Shown one piece after another: positions 9,623 to 19,408 of a stretch of 64,000 nt of DNA. The translations under genes were made by a program, and so were the position numbers. Position 1 is the first letter of the stretch, and each line of letters starts with the position of its first letter. The stretch is taken from contig JANWYT010000031.1 of NCBI GenBank assembly GCA_025055175.1, positions 86,661 to 150,660 of the forward strand. The letters are read 5' to 3'. Below the pieces are notes generated by a model. It made no database searches. It was not told the origin of the DNA and was given only the letters and a program-made list of their open reading frames with translations. Origin of the DNA: Anaerolineae bacterium (GTDB lineage: Bacteria > Chloroflexota > Anaerolineae > Aggregatilineales > Phototrophicaceae).

Positions 9623-9628
9623 TATAAT
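9623..9628 (+). promoter_or_regulatory. Candidate -10 element for the signalling operon
   Basis: A perfect TATAAT 63 bases before the ATG at 9691, in the divergent gap between helicase and receiver. No convincing -35 is found at 16-18 bases, so an activator may be needed. A second weaker CATAAT lies at 9572. Confidence 0.45.
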
Positions 9629-9690
9629 GGATACAAAACTCATTGACTCGTCTGACAGCCTTCAACAACCCGTCACTCGTGGGAGCAGTT

Positions 9691-10050
9691 ATGCGCGTAT
9701 TGTACATAGAAGACGACCCCAACAACCGCCTGCTTGTGCGCCGAATTCTGATGGCGGAGGGGTTTCAGGTCTTAGAAGCGGAGAACGCGACACAGGGGAT
9801 CAACTTGGCGCTACAAGACCCCCCCGACCTGATCTTGATGGACATCAGCATGCCAGGAGTAGACGGTCTGACAGCCACTCGCCAAATTCGCAGCCTGCCC
9901 CAGATTGCCCATCTCAAGATCATCGCCCTGACGGCCAACGCTATGACCGGCGATCGCGAGATGATCTTAAAGGCTGGCTGCGACGGCTATATCAGCAAAC
10001 CTATTAACATTGATACTTTCGTTGACGAATTGCGTCAGTTCACAAGCTAG
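9691..10050 (+). CDS. Stand-alone response-regulator receiver protein
   Basis: A 119-residue single-domain receiver of the CheY/DivK/Spo0F type. The acidic pocket is E7-D8-D9, the phosphoacceptor is D51 (LILMDISMPG), followed by the Thr in IIALTANAM and Lys in YISKPI, so all phosphorylation residues are present. There is no output domain, so it probably relays phosphoryl groups or acts through protein contacts. I chose the ATG at 9691 because GGGAG lies just upstream. The TTG at 9643 would add 16 residues unlike any receiver. It is the first gene of the signalling operon and lies 12 bases before the second receiver. Confidence 0.9.
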   Translation: MRVLYIEDDPNNRLLVRRILMAEGFQVLEAENATQGINLALQDPPDLILMDISMPGVDGLTATRQIRSLPQIAHLKIIALTANAMTGDREMILKAGCDGYISKPINIDTFVDELRQFTS

Positions 10051-10062
10051 AGGATGTCGCTC

Positions 10063-10485
10063 ATGAGTACTCGTCAACCGATTGACCCCAGCGAAGCCCA
10101 TGTCCTTGTCGTTGAGGACAACGTCCCCAACTTCGTCCTCATCGCGCGTATGCTGGCCTTCATGGGCGTGCAGCGCTGCGAGTGGAAGACTAGCGGCTGG
10201 CAGGTGGTGCAGTTTGCGGAGACTCTGCCGCGCATTGACTTGATCCTGATGGACATTCGTCTGCCCTATGAGGACGGTTACCAAGCCCTGGCCAAAGTCC
10301 GCGCCAACCCGCGTCTCAAGGACACCATCGTCTGCGCCGTCACCGCCGAAGCCAGCGAAGAGCAAATGCGCAAGGCCCAAAAGAGCGGCTTCGATGGCTT
10401 TCTGGGCAAGCCGCTCGACCCAGACCGCTTCCCCGATCAGATCAGGCGGTTGCTCAGAGGCGAAAACGTCTGGGAGTGGCAGTAA
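10063..10485 (+). CDS. Second stand-alone receiver protein
   Basis: A 140-residue single-domain receiver with E18-D19, phosphoacceptor D64 (LILMDIRLPYEDG) and Lys in FLGKPLDPD. The region between beta2 and alpha2 is altered (GVQRCEWKTSGWQ) compared with the first receiver, which suggests a different partner. I chose the ATG at 10063 with GAGG nine bases upstream, because the in-frame ATG at 10054 directly abuts that site. Two tandem REC-only proteins ahead of a hybrid kinase cluster suggest a multistep relay, which is an inference. Confidence 0.88.
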   Translation: MSTRQPIDPSEAHVLVVEDNVPNFVLIARMLAFMGVQRCEWKTSGWQVVQFAETLPRIDLILMDIRLPYEDGYQALAKVRANPRLKDTIVCAVTAEASEEQMRKAQKSGFDGFLGKPLDPDRFPDQIRRLLRGENVWEWQ

Positions 10486-10531
10486 ATCATCCGACAGCGC
10501 TCACGGTTATCCAGACTAAGAAGGCGACGCC

Positions 10532-12145
10532 ATGCTTCACCACACCCTCTCACTCATCAGCACTTATCGCGGCTCACGCGTTGAAGACTTCTTGGCGGCC
10601 TGCCTGCCTGCGCTGCGCGCCGATCTAGCTCATCTGGCCTCCATGCGCGCCTACCGCATTGCCCAGGAGGCGCTGGTCGTCTGGTGGTCGTCAGTGGAAG
10701 GTGAAGACAGCAACAAACGCTACGAGCTGGACGATCTGCCTCTGCACCGTCGCGCCATCGCTCAGCGCCAAGTTCAAATGGAAGGTCAGCGCATTGCCCT
10801 GCCTTTGATTGGCCACGACATGCTCTATGGCCTGCTAGAGCTGAACTTCAGCCCTCCTGAAGGCCTGCCTACTCTGGAGAGCCTGTCTCAAGTGACTGAT
10901 CTGCTCAGCATGCGCTTGGAGAACCTGCTCATCAATCGCCTGATTGAGCAAGAAATTTCGGCTTCGTCGGCGCTGAACGCTTGCGAAGACTTCAAGCAAG
11001 TCGCTGCCGTGATGGCTGACTATTTCATCGGCCCAGGCCAATTCATCGCCATCGTCCTCTACGACTATGATGAAGACGGACAGATCATCGGCATGCGCAA
11101 CGTGGCTACGGCCAACCGTCGGCGCTCCTTCAGCACCGACGACATCGTCCCCGTCAGCGCTCAGGTAGCCCAGGCACACCATCAAGTCCTCAGCGAGCGA
11201 GGTCAAGTCTTCATCACAGACATCGACAGTGACCCTCTGCTCATCTCCGCGCGACTCTGGCTCAAACAGCTCAAGATACGCTCTATGTATCATGCAGCCC
11301 TGCGCTCTGCCCAGGGGGTCTATGGCTTCATCAACTGGAACGACACCCGCGGCATTATCGCCCTCACAGAATTAGAGACGCTGGCTTACAGCGCTCTGGT
11401 AGAGCAAGCGGCAGCCGTCATCGAAAGTCGGCGCATCGCCAACGAACGCTTAGCCTTGCTGGAGGAGAGCCGTCGCCAAACCAACCGTCTGCAAGCCATC
11501 ACTGCTTTTAGCCAGTCCGTCCAGGTCACCCAGAATATTGAAGAAATTCTGAGCGCGGCCCTGGACGTCATCTCTCAGCTCCTCAACTTCGACCACGCAG
11601 AAATCTTCGGCTACGACCGTACCAGCAGGCGCCTGCGCCTGGTGGCCCAGCAGTCCTTCGGCAAGCGAGAAGTCTTCAGCGGCGCTGGCCTTGCGATCAA
11701 TCTAGAAGACGACAGCAGCATTCAACGCGTGTGGGCCAGTCGCCGAATCCTCAAGGTCGATGACTTGGAGACTTGGCAGGGCTTTCATCCCATGTATGGC
11801 AAGCTGCTCAGCATCGTCACTATGCCGGTGGTAGTGAGCGGTCGTTATCTGGGCGTCGTAGAGCTTGGCAGCGCTAAGCGCTGTGCCTTCAGTGACGATG
11901 ATGTGAGCGCCCTGTTGCAAATGGCCAATCAGTTGGCTGTCGCTATCAGCAACGCCGACGCCTATCGGCAGAGCCAGATGACCGCCGCTACCAAGACGCT
12001 CATCAACGACATCAGCTCGCGCATTCAGCAGCAGACTGACGTTGAGGCTATCCTAGCTACTGCTGCCAGAGAACTGGGGCAAGTCCTTGGGGCCAGGCGG
12101 GTGCGTTTGCGCCTGAGTGCCGTGCCAGGAGACAGCCAACGCTGA
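10532..12145 (+). CDS. Cytosolic GAF-domain protein without output domain
   Basis: A 537-residue soluble protein. An N-terminal region of about 130 residues has a GAF-like shape. One GAF domain follows at about 145-290, and another at about 320-470 (LDVISQLLNFDHAEIFGYD through VVSGRYLGVVELGS). The last 45 residues (LINDISSRIQQQTDVEAIL to VRLRLS) look like only the first part of a further GAF domain. There is no kinase, cyclase or helix-turn-helix, so it can only signal through partners. AGAAGG precedes the ATG. It lies 46 bases after the second receiver and 11 before the next GAF gene. Confidence 0.8.
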   Translation: MLHHTLSLISTYRGSRVEDFLAACLPALRADLAHLASMRAYRIAQEALVVWWSSVEGEDSNKRYELDDLPLHRRAIAQRQVQMEGQRIALPLIGHDMLYGLLELNFSPPEGLPTLESLSQVTDLLSMRLENLLINRLIEQEISASSALNACEDFKQVAAVMADYFIGPGQFIAIVLYDYDEDGQIIGMRNVATANRRRSFSTDDIVPVSAQVAQAHHQVLSERGQVFITDIDSDPLLISARLWLKQLKIRSMYHAALRSAQGVYGFINWNDTRGIIALTELETLAYSALVEQAAAVIESRRIANERLALLEESRRQTNRLQAITAFSQSVQVTQNIEEILSAALDVISQLLNFDHAEIFGYDRTSRRLRLVAQQSFGKREVFSGAGLAINLEDDSSIQRVWASRRILKVDDLETWQGFHPMYGKLLSIVTMPVVVSGRYLGVVELGSAKRCAFSDDDVSALLQMANQLAVAISNADAYRQSQMTAATKTLINDISSRIQQQTDVEAILATAARELGQVLGARRVRLRLSAVPGDSQR

Positions 12146-12156
12146 GAGAGGCCGCC

Positions 12157-13833
12157 ATGAATCTTTACGAACGCATCTTTGACGTATCACCTTACCTGGG
12201 GGAACTCAACCGCGCCCGCGCCCGCTTGATTTACATCATAAGCTTCATCATGGTGGTTGCTCTCAGCTTATACTTCTTCTTCATCCCTGATTGGGGCGCC
12301 GCCAGCCTACAGGATGAAGTGCAAGTGCCGTTAATACAAGCACTCAACCATCCGCTCCATGTCTTCGTCTTTGCCTCCGTTTACGTGCTGTACATCGCGA
12401 TCTTCCTTCTCACGCGGCGTGGCTACATGGAGACGAGCGGTTGGCTCATCCCGCTCGTGTTCTACGTCGGTACGCTCCTCAACGCCTTGATTGATCCCAT
12501 CAACTTCTCTAACAGCGTCCCCATGCTGACGCTGGTCGCCTTCATCCTGCTCATGGGTTTCTTCAAAGAGTACAAAGGCCTGGCCGTTGCTCTGCCTGTG
12601 GTTGTGATCACTTATGTCCTCGATCCCGGAGATGTCATCTTCGCTGATCTAGCTAGCTTGTCTTTGCTGATCTTCGGCATCTTCATCCTGGTGACGTTGT
12701 ATCTGCGCTTCACTCGCATCTCGCGCATGGAAGCGGAAGGCATTGCTGGCCAGGAACGACTGCGCCTGGCTGAAATCACGACGGCCATTGCGCGCAAAGC
12801 TTCAGAGAGGCCCAGCCTAGAAGTTCTGCTGAATTACGCGCTAGCGCTCATCCGCGACAGATACCCGCAGTTCTATCACGTCCAGGTCTTCCTGATTGAC
12901 GACAAGCGCGTCCAGGCCCGCCTGGCCGCCAGCACCGGCGAAGCCGGCCGCATTCTGATGGCGCGCGCTCACGCCCTAACCGTCGGCAGCCTATCTGTCA
13001 TCGGACAAGTCACTTTTCGCGGTGAACCCATCATCGCCTACGCCGACGCGAATAACACCATCCACCGTCCTAACGATGTGCTACCGCGCACGCGCACAGA
13101 AGTGGCCTTCGCTATGCGCATTCAAGAAGAGATCATTGGCGCGCTGGATTTGCAGAGCTTGGAAGTCATTCAACTGGGAGAAGATGAGAAGCAAATCCTC
13201 CAATCGCTGGCTGACAGCCTGGCCTTAGCCATCGACAACGTGCGCCAGTACGAAAATGCCCGCGCGCGTGCCTTAGAAAATCAACGCCTGGCTGAGCAGG
13301 CTCGTAGCGCCCTCAACGAAGTTCAGCGCCTCAACAAGCGCCTGATTGGCCGCGCTTGGTCAGATTACCTGAAAGACAGAGGGCAGTATGGCCTAGAGAT
13401 TGACTTGGACAGCAACCAAAGCCATCTGCTCCAGGACAGCACACCCGCTCTTGATGAGGCCATCAGCGAACGCAAGCTGATCCAACATGGGCGTCAAATT
13501 GCCCTGCCATTACAAATCCGCGACCAAGTCATCGGCGCGCTGGAGTTCGAAGTAGACGACGCCGAAGCGCTGAGCGATGACGACTTGGAAATGTTGCGCG
13601 AAGTGACCCAACGCCTGGGCTTGGCAGCCGAAAACGCCCGCTTGGTCGAAGAGAGCCAGCGCAGCGCCCAGCGCGAAGCCCTCATCAACGAGCTGAGCAG
13701 TCGCCTGCAGTCCGCCAACACCGTCGAGACCACCTTGACGGAAGCAGCACGTGGCCTGCGCGAGACGCTGCGCGCTGAGCGTATCATCATCCGCCTGGGG
13801 TCACCCCCCAAGAAGACGGAGGCCCAATCATGA
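12157..13833 (+). CDS. Membrane GAF protein 1 of the sensor cluster
   Basis: A 558-residue protein. About 190 N-terminal residues form roughly six hydrophobic segments, a multi-pass input domain. A full GAF domain follows (YHVQVFLIDDKRVQARLAA, STGEAGR, VIGQVTFRGEP, LPRTRTEVAFAM). Next is a short second module starting at a W-x-x-Y-L motif (RAWSDYL) and containing LPLQIRDQVIGALEFE. The protein ends with the truncated-GAF tail LINELSSRLQ to IIIRLG. No catalytic domain is present. Each module has a counterpart in the next genes, so the cluster grew by tandem duplication. GAF ligands cannot be predicted here. Confidence 0.82.
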   Translation: MNLYERIFDVSPYLGELNRARARLIYIISFIMVVALSLYFFFIPDWGAASLQDEVQVPLIQALNHPLHVFVFASVYVLYIAIFLLTRRGYMETSGWLIPLVFYVGTLLNALIDPINFSNSVPMLTLVAFILLMGFFKEYKGLAVALPVVVITYVLDPGDVIFADLASLSLLIFGIFILVTLYLRFTRISRMEAEGIAGQERLRLAEITTAIARKASERPSLEVLLNYALALIRDRYPQFYHVQVFLIDDKRVQARLAASTGEAGRILMARAHALTVGSLSVIGQVTFRGEPIIAYADANNTIHRPNDVLPRTRTEVAFAMRIQEEIIGALDLQSLEVIQLGEDEKQILQSLADSLALAIDNVRQYENARARALENQRLAEQARSALNEVQRLNKRLIGRAWSDYLKDRGQYGLEIDLDSNQSHLLQDSTPALDEAISERKLIQHGRQIALPLQIRDQVIGALEFEVDDAEALSDDDLEMLREVTQRLGLAAENARLVEESQRSAQREALINELSSRLQSANTVETTLTEAARGLRETLRAERIIIRLGSPPKKTEAQS

Positions 13834-15503
13834 GCTTCTCCAGCCCACGCATCCACGGCCAGGATACCGACGTCCTAGAGCGTCTGCGCTCCCACTTCCT
13901 ACGCGCTTACTTGGCTATAGCCATCGTTGTCAGCACCGTCCAGGGCATCGTGTCTTGGGTCATCGACGGGAGCTTCAGACCCCAAAACTATCTGATCGCT
14001 CTCTTCGCGATTTTGATGTTCTACTTGGCGCAGCGGGGACGTTTCGTCGGCTTCATCTCGAATGTAGCCTTTGCTCTGCCCATATTGGGAATTGTCTTGA
14101 CCAGCAGCGCGCCTCTCATCATCGCGCTGACCATTGTCAGCAGCATCGTGCTGCCGCTGTTCACCAACGCCGTTGTCTACGTCCTGGCTTCTGTCGTCAT
14201 CTTGTTTAGCGCCTTGCGCTTCGACCTGACAACGCCCGGCGATTTCTCCCTCACCCTGATCGTTGGTACAAGTCTGGCTATGAGTACCATGATCTACGGC
14301 TTTACCCGCGATTTGAAGGCCATCACCCGCGACTCGCAGCGCAGCGCGGAGTTGCTCAGCGCTGCTGCCGCCATCGGCCAGATGATGGCCCAGTACCTCG
14401 ACTTGAAGTCGCTGCTGGAGCGCACCGTTGATGTCATCCGCGACAGGCTGGGTTACTACCACGTGCAGGTGTTCCTGGTCAACGAAGCGACGGGCTACGC
14501 CGAGCTGGTGGCCAGCACCGGCGAAGCCGGCCGCCAATTGTTGGAGAAAGGTCACAAGCTGGCTATCAGCTCCAACAGCATCATTGGCCGCGTCGTCCAG
14601 GCCACCGAACCCATCATCAGCCGCGAAGCCAACCGCGACGAAGGTCACGCCTTCAACGAATTTCTGCCCAACACCCGCTCGGAACTGGCCCTGCCACTGA
14701 TAGACGGCGAGCGCATCATCGGTGCGCTAGACATTCAGAGCTTGCGTGCCGACGCTTTCACACGCATCGATATTCAGGCCCTCCAGGTCATCGCTAACCA
14801 ACTGGCCACCACCATCCGCAATGTCCGCCTATTTGAGGCTCAGGTGCAGAGCGTCAACGAGAACAAGCGCCTGTTTGTAGAGGCCGAGACTAACCTGCGC
14901 GAAATTCAGCGCCTGAACCGCCAGCTCACGCGGCAAATCTGGGAGAACTACACCGCACGCACTGCCGCCGCCAGCGGCGTCACCCTAGATAGCCAGCGCT
15001 TCCGCCCTGGCGGAGAATGGTCGGCGCGCATGATCCAAGCCTGCCAGCGCCGCCGTCCTGTGCAACAGAGCCAGGATGACAAGCGCATCATTGCTGTGCC
15101 AATTGAGCTGCGCAACGAAGTCATCGGCGCGATTGAAATTGAAGTGAGGAGCGACGCGCCTGCTCAGGACATCACCGACATGCTACAAGCCATCGCCAAT
15201 CGCCTGGCCATCAACATCGACAACGCCCGCCTGTTCGAGGAGACGCAAGAGGCTACTGCCCAAGAACAGCGCATCAGCGAAATTGTCTCTGGCTACCAGT
15301 CGGCACAGTCTGTGAAGGAACTGTTGGAGATCACGCTGCAAGGTTTAGCAGAAGCCATCGGTGCAGAGGAGGGCAGCATTCGTCTGGGGACGCTGCCCAG
15401 CCCCCAAGATGAGCCGAGGATCACGCGCACCATGCCTGCCCTGCCCAAAGACTCTGCCTCATCTGCTCGTCATAATAATAATGGAGGCTCACATGGAGAC
15501 TAA
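13830..15503 (+). CDS. Membrane GAF protein 2 of the sensor cluster
   Basis: A 557-residue paralogue of the preceding protein. It has an N-terminal multi-pass membrane domain (about residues 25-165), a full GAF domain (YYHVQVFLVNEAT, STGEAGRQLLEKGHKL, IIGRVVQATEP, ALPLIDGERIIGALDIQS), a short second module (IWENYTARTA to IAVPIELRNEVIGAIEIE) and the same C-terminal tail (RISEIVSGYQ to GSIRLG). Translation is coupled to the previous gene by an ATGA overlap, with GGAGG eight bases before the ATG. It lacks output domains and presumably acts through the large kinase encoded downstream. Confidence 0.82.
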   Translation: MSFSSPRIHGQDTDVLERLRSHFLRAYLAIAIVVSTVQGIVSWVIDGSFRPQNYLIALFAILMFYLAQRGRFVGFISNVAFALPILGIVLTSSAPLIIALTIVSSIVLPLFTNAVVYVLASVVILFSALRFDLTTPGDFSLTLIVGTSLAMSTMIYGFTRDLKAITRDSQRSAELLSAAAAIGQMMAQYLDLKSLLERTVDVIRDRLGYYHVQVFLVNEATGYAELVASTGEAGRQLLEKGHKLAISSNSIIGRVVQATEPIISREANRDEGHAFNEFLPNTRSELALPLIDGERIIGALDIQSLRADAFTRIDIQALQVIANQLATTIRNVRLFEAQVQSVNENKRLFVEAETNLREIQRLNRQLTRQIWENYTARTAAASGVTLDSQRFRPGGEWSARMIQACQRRRPVQQSQDDKRIIAVPIELRNEVIGAIEIEVRSDAPAQDITDMLQAIANRLAINIDNARLFEETQEATAQEQRISEIVSGYQSAQSVKELLEITLQGLAEAIGAEEGSIRLGTLPSPQDEPRITRTMPALPKDSASSARHNNNGGSHGD

Positions 15504-17145
15504 CGCACCTCGCCGCCGCTGGTTGAGTCTGCGCGATGTCTACAGTGATCCTCTGGATCGTCTGCGCGCGCGCAACGTCCTGTACGTCATCTTCACAGCG
15601 ACCTTCGCTTACAGCCTAGTCGCTGTGATTGCCCTGCTGCTGAACTGGCTAGGCACGCCTGTCCTGAGTCAGGGCTTCATCTTCGTCGGCCTAATTTTAC
15701 CCGTGTACGCTGCTTTCACCTGGTTGCTCATTCGTCGCGGGTTGCTCGGCCCTGCCAGCACCTTGTTCATGTTCATGACCGTTGTCGCTGTTTTCGTCGC
15801 GCGCGCTTCCACCGACTCCAACAATGCGCTCGTCCTGGTCATGCCTATCCTCATCGCCGCCGTGACGAGCAACACCTTTGGCATCGTAGCCACCGCCATC
15901 TTCATCCTGCTCATCAGCGGCTACGATGTCTTCATTCTGGAAAATTATCCAGCGCGAACGCCACCCAGCCTGTTCTACTTTTACAACGTCGTCTTGCTAT
16001 CTTTCGCCACCTTCATCGTCCTGCTGATGTCGAATAACTTGCAACGCTTGTCGGGGTTGCTCTCAGCACAGATCGCGCGCACACGACGCAGCATTGGCCG
16101 AGGCACAGTCGGGACGATGGACGAATCCGAAGAGACGCTGATCTTGCGCACCCTAGCCACTGTGCGCGAAGACCTGGGCTACAACTTCGCTCAGGTTTTC
16201 TTGATCGAGGAAGACCACAAGAGCGCCCGCCGCCTGCTGCAGATCATGGGCATGGAACAGCTCCAGCTCGGTGAGAGCGTCGATCTCGGTGGTGCGACGG
16301 CTGTCGCGGAAGCGATGCGCACGCGCCGCCCCTTCGTCGTCACCAACCAAAGCAGCGAAGTCCGCCGCCGCTACCTGCTGCCTGGCGCGCGCGCCAGCAT
16401 AGTCCTACCTCTCATCAGCGGCGGTGAGGTGCTTGGCGCGCTGGATGTCCAGCAGGAGCGAAGCTCGCGCTGGAGCGATACCGAAGTCGAAGCCCTGGAG
16501 TTCGTCGCCAGCCAGCTCGCCAGCGCCATCGCCCAGGCCCGCCAGTTCCAGCAACTCAATCAGAACATCAAAGACCAAGAAGAGCTTATCCTGCGTCAGC
16601 GCCAGCGTCTGCGCGAGCTAGAAAAAGCTGAGAGCATGGCCGCCTATCAAGCCTGGCAGAACTTCCTACGCGAGGAAGGCGTCGATATGTTCGGCTACAA
16701 CCTCACCGCTCAGGGCCTGCGCCCCGCCGAAGACTTCAGCCCAGAAATGCAGGCCAGCATGAAGCGCGGCGAGATCGTCGTTGAGCGACGCGGCGATCAG
16801 CAGTGGGCCAGCGTCCCTATCGTCTTGCGCGATCAAGTGATCGGCGCGCTCAGCTTCGCCATGCCACCAGGTCAAGTCCTCACCTCGCGCCAATCCGACC
16901 TATTGCAAAGCGTCGTTCAGCGCCTGGGCCTAGCCCTGGAGAACCGCCGCTTGTTTGAACAGAGCCAAGCGCAGGCTCAACGCGAGACCAAAGCCAATGA
17001 AATCGCCAGCATTCTGCTCAGCACCACCGACGTCGAGACGGTCCTCAACCTAGCGGCCGATCAGTTCAATCAGGCCCTCGGCGCCATCCAGACCCGCATC
17101 ACCCTCACGCCCCCGACTATTGAAGCACACAGGGAGGGTTCATGA
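15493..17145 (+). CDS. Membrane GAF protein 3 of the sensor cluster
   Basis: A 550-residue paralogue: N-terminal multi-pass membrane domain (about residues 25-185), one GAF domain that has diverged more than its neighbours (YNFAQVFLIEEDHKSARRL, GGATAVAEAMRTRRP, IVLPLISGGEVLGALDVQ), the W-x-x-F-L second module (AWQNFL, ASVPIVLRDQVIGALSF) and the truncated-GAF tail (ANEIASILLS to TRITLTP). I chose the ATG at 15493, preceded by GGAGG with a five-base spacer. The frame extends upstream to 15361, but that part only overlaps the previous gene. The overlap with that gene is 11 bases. Confidence 0.82.
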   Translation: METNAPRRRWLSLRDVYSDPLDRLRARNVLYVIFTATFAYSLVAVIALLLNWLGTPVLSQGFIFVGLILPVYAAFTWLLIRRGLLGPASTLFMFMTVVAVFVARASTDSNNALVLVMPILIAAVTSNTFGIVATAIFILLISGYDVFILENYPARTPPSLFYFYNVVLLSFATFIVLLMSNNLQRLSGLLSAQIARTRRSIGRGTVGTMDESEETLILRTLATVREDLGYNFAQVFLIEEDHKSARRLLQIMGMEQLQLGESVDLGGATAVAEAMRTRRPFVVTNQSSEVRRRYLLPGARASIVLPLISGGEVLGALDVQQERSSRWSDTEVEALEFVASQLASAIAQARQFQQLNQNIKDQEELILRQRQRLRELEKAESMAAYQAWQNFLREEGVDMFGYNLTAQGLRPAEDFSPEMQASMKRGEIVVERRGDQQWASVPIVLRDQVIGALSFAMPPGQVLTSRQSDLLQSVVQRLGLALENRRLFEQSQAQAQRETKANEIASILLSTTDVETVLNLAADQFNQALGAIQTRITLTPPTIEAHREGS

Positions 17146-19403
17146 ACCGCAGCAGCTTCAGCTTTCCTCTCAGCAGCAAGTTCCTGATTGCCCTGGGCTT
17201 GGTGGCGATCCTGCCCTTCGCAGCTTTCGTGCTGCTGCTGGCGAACACGCTGACGGCGCTCACTTTCAACAACGTCTCTGCCTACCTCATCGAGTCGACC
17301 GCACGCCGCCAGCAGAACATTGAGCGCAACTTCTACGAAGCCTTGCAGCTCTTCGACAACTTCGTCGGCAATTACACCAACATAGTCGCCATCAATCGCG
17401 TCCTAGAGGTCTTCAACCGCCCAGACTCCACGCCAGAGCGCCAAAACCAAGTGGTACGCGCTTTCGTCGCGCGCGCTCAACTCGACATGCTGAACAACGA
17501 ACGCCAATTCTTCAACAGCCTTTGGTTGCTCTCGCCCAGAGGTGAGCTTTTGGCTAGTCAAAGCGTGAGCGGCTTCGACCTGCCGTTCAACCGCTCCGTG
17601 ACCGATCAGAGACAATCAGAGATTTACACCACTTTGAATCGGCTGGCATTGCGTGCATTGCCCGATGCCAACCTCAGGCGTGCCGCCGTCGCAACGCAGC
17701 GCGACGACGGCCCTAGCATTGAAATCGGCTACGTCATCGCCAACGAGCGCAGCGTGTTGGGCTACATCGTCGCCGACATCAACATCAACAACGCCATCCT
17801 AGCCTTCTTGCGCCCGCAGGACAACCTCTTGGAGGCCTACAGCTTCGCCGTCCTGGATGGCAACACAGCCCTGTCCTTGCCCTCTGTCAGCCGCTTGGTG
17901 TCGCTCGATAGCAACCTGGTGCGCCAAGCCGTCAGCAGCCCGCAACAAAGCGGCGTCGCCATCTACACTACCAACACCAGCCCGCCACGCCGAGTCGTTG
18001 GCTATGCTGCCCGCGCCCAACTGACGCCTGACCTTGACATTTTGCTCGTGACAGAAGTGAGCGATCAGCTTATCAGCCGCCAGGTGACGAATTTTCTTGG
18101 CAACATCGCCTTTCCCTTCTTGCTGGGCCTGTTCGTCCTGTTGGGGCTGGCTTCTGGCCTGCTGAGCCAGATCATCGTGCCACCGCTCAATCAACTGCGC
18201 GAAGCCATCCGCGCCATGAACAGCGGGCGCTACGACGCTCCCATCCCCTCCACTCAGCGCCCCGATGAAATTGGCGGCCTGGCCAACAGCTTCGCCGACA
18301 TGCGCGCCCAGGTGAGCCAGCTCATCGACACGATGACCAACCAGCTCGATGAGCGCCAGCGTGATCTGCGCGTAACCCAGGACATCAGTCGTATCACCAC
18401 TGAGCAGCGCAACCTACAAAACCTGTTGAACAACGTGGTTGACTTGATCGTCCAGAACTTCCCAAGCATTTACCACGCCCAGATTTTCCTGTTGGATGCC
18501 GAAGGAGAATACGCCGTCCTGCGCGCTAGCACCGGCGAAGCTGGCCAGAACCTGCTGGCGCGCGGCCACAAGCTGGCCGTGGGCGGCGTGAGCGTCATTG
18601 GTCAGGTGACGGAACAGGGCCAGATCGTCATCGCACGCGATACTGCGGCCAGCAACGTCCATCGCCAGAACGAATTCTTACCCCAAACGCGCGCCGAGTT
18701 GGCCATCCCGCTCAGACTGGGCAGCAAGATCATCGGCGCGTTGGACGTACAGAGTACCCAGCGCGACAGCTTCCCGCCCGACCAAGTGACGGCCCTACAA
18801 ACCCTAGCCGACCAGGTCACCATCGCCATCGAAAACGCCCGCCTCTACGAAGCCTCGCAGCGCTTGCTGGCCGATATTGAAGCCGAGAAGCGCGCGCGCA
18901 CGGGCAGGGCTTGGCGCGAGTACTTGCGCACCCAGAGGGAGAGCGTCGCCAGCGTCGGCAACCCTACCGAGACGGATTTCAGCGAGCTGCGCCGCGCAGC
19001 TGTGTCCAGCGGACAGCCCGTCGTCGGCGAAGCGACGCCGCGCCGCACGATCCCCTTCGTCGTCCCCATCCGCTTGCGCGGCCAGACGTTGGGCGTGGTA
19101 GAGTATGAACTGAGCGAGCGCGACTTCAATTACAACAAAGTGCTGCTGGCGGAAGAACTAGTCAACCGCTTATCCATCAGCCTAGACAACGCCCGCCTCT
19201 TCCAAGACAGCCAGCGCGCTGCTGAACGCGAACGCCTAGTCAACGACATCTCCGCCAAGCTGACCGGCCAGACGGACATTGAAGAGATTCTGGAAATTGC
19301 CGTCCGCGAGGTCAGCCTCGCCCTGCGCACCCCACAAGTTGCCCTGCAACTGCACACTGCCAACGGCGCGTCACATCATGTGCCGCAGTCAGATGAAGGA
19401 TGA
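17142..19403 (+). CDS. Transmembrane HAMP-GAF sensor protein without kinase
   Basis: A 753-residue protein with a different input from its neighbours. One N-terminal helix (about 10-35), a large extracellular sensor region of the Cache type by layout (about 36-310), and a second helix (about 315-340) are followed by a HAMP linker (IIVPPLNQLREAI, RPDEIGGLANSFADM). Then come a GAF domain (YHAQIFLLDAEGEYAVLRAS, TGEAGQNLLARGHKL), the W-x-x-Y-L module (RAWREYL, FVVPIRLRGQTLGVVEYE) and the truncated-GAF tail (LVNDISAKLTGQT to VALQLHT). It resembles a chemoreceptor or kinase cut before its output. GGAGGG precedes the ATG, which overlaps the previous stop as ATGA. Confidence 0.85.
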   Translation: MNRSSFSFPLSSKFLIALGLVAILPFAAFVLLLANTLTALTFNNVSAYLIESTARRQQNIERNFYEALQLFDNFVGNYTNIVAINRVLEVFNRPDSTPERQNQVVRAFVARAQLDMLNNERQFFNSLWLLSPRGELLASQSVSGFDLPFNRSVTDQRQSEIYTTLNRLALRALPDANLRRAAVATQRDDGPSIEIGYVIANERSVLGYIVADININNAILAFLRPQDNLLEAYSFAVLDGNTALSLPSVSRLVSLDSNLVRQAVSSPQQSGVAIYTTNTSPPRRVVGYAARAQLTPDLDILLVTEVSDQLISRQVTNFLGNIAFPFLLGLFVLLGLASGLLSQIIVPPLNQLREAIRAMNSGRYDAPIPSTQRPDEIGGLANSFADMRAQVSQLIDTMTNQLDERQRDLRVTQDISRITTEQRNLQNLLNNVVDLIVQNFPSIYHAQIFLLDAEGEYAVLRASTGEAGQNLLARGHKLAVGGVSVIGQVTEQGQIVIARDTAASNVHRQNEFLPQTRAELAIPLRLGSKIIGALDVQSTQRDSFPPDQVTALQTLADQVTIAIENARLYEASQRLLADIEAEKRARTGRAWREYLRTQRESVASVGNPTETDFSELRRAAVSSGQPVVGEATPRRTIPFVVPIRLRGQTLGVVEYELSERDFNYNKVLLAEELVNRLSISLDNARLFQDSQRAAERERLVNDISAKLTGQTDIEEILEIAVREVSLALRTPQVALQLHTANGASHHVPQSDEG

Positions 19404-19408
19404 GAGTT

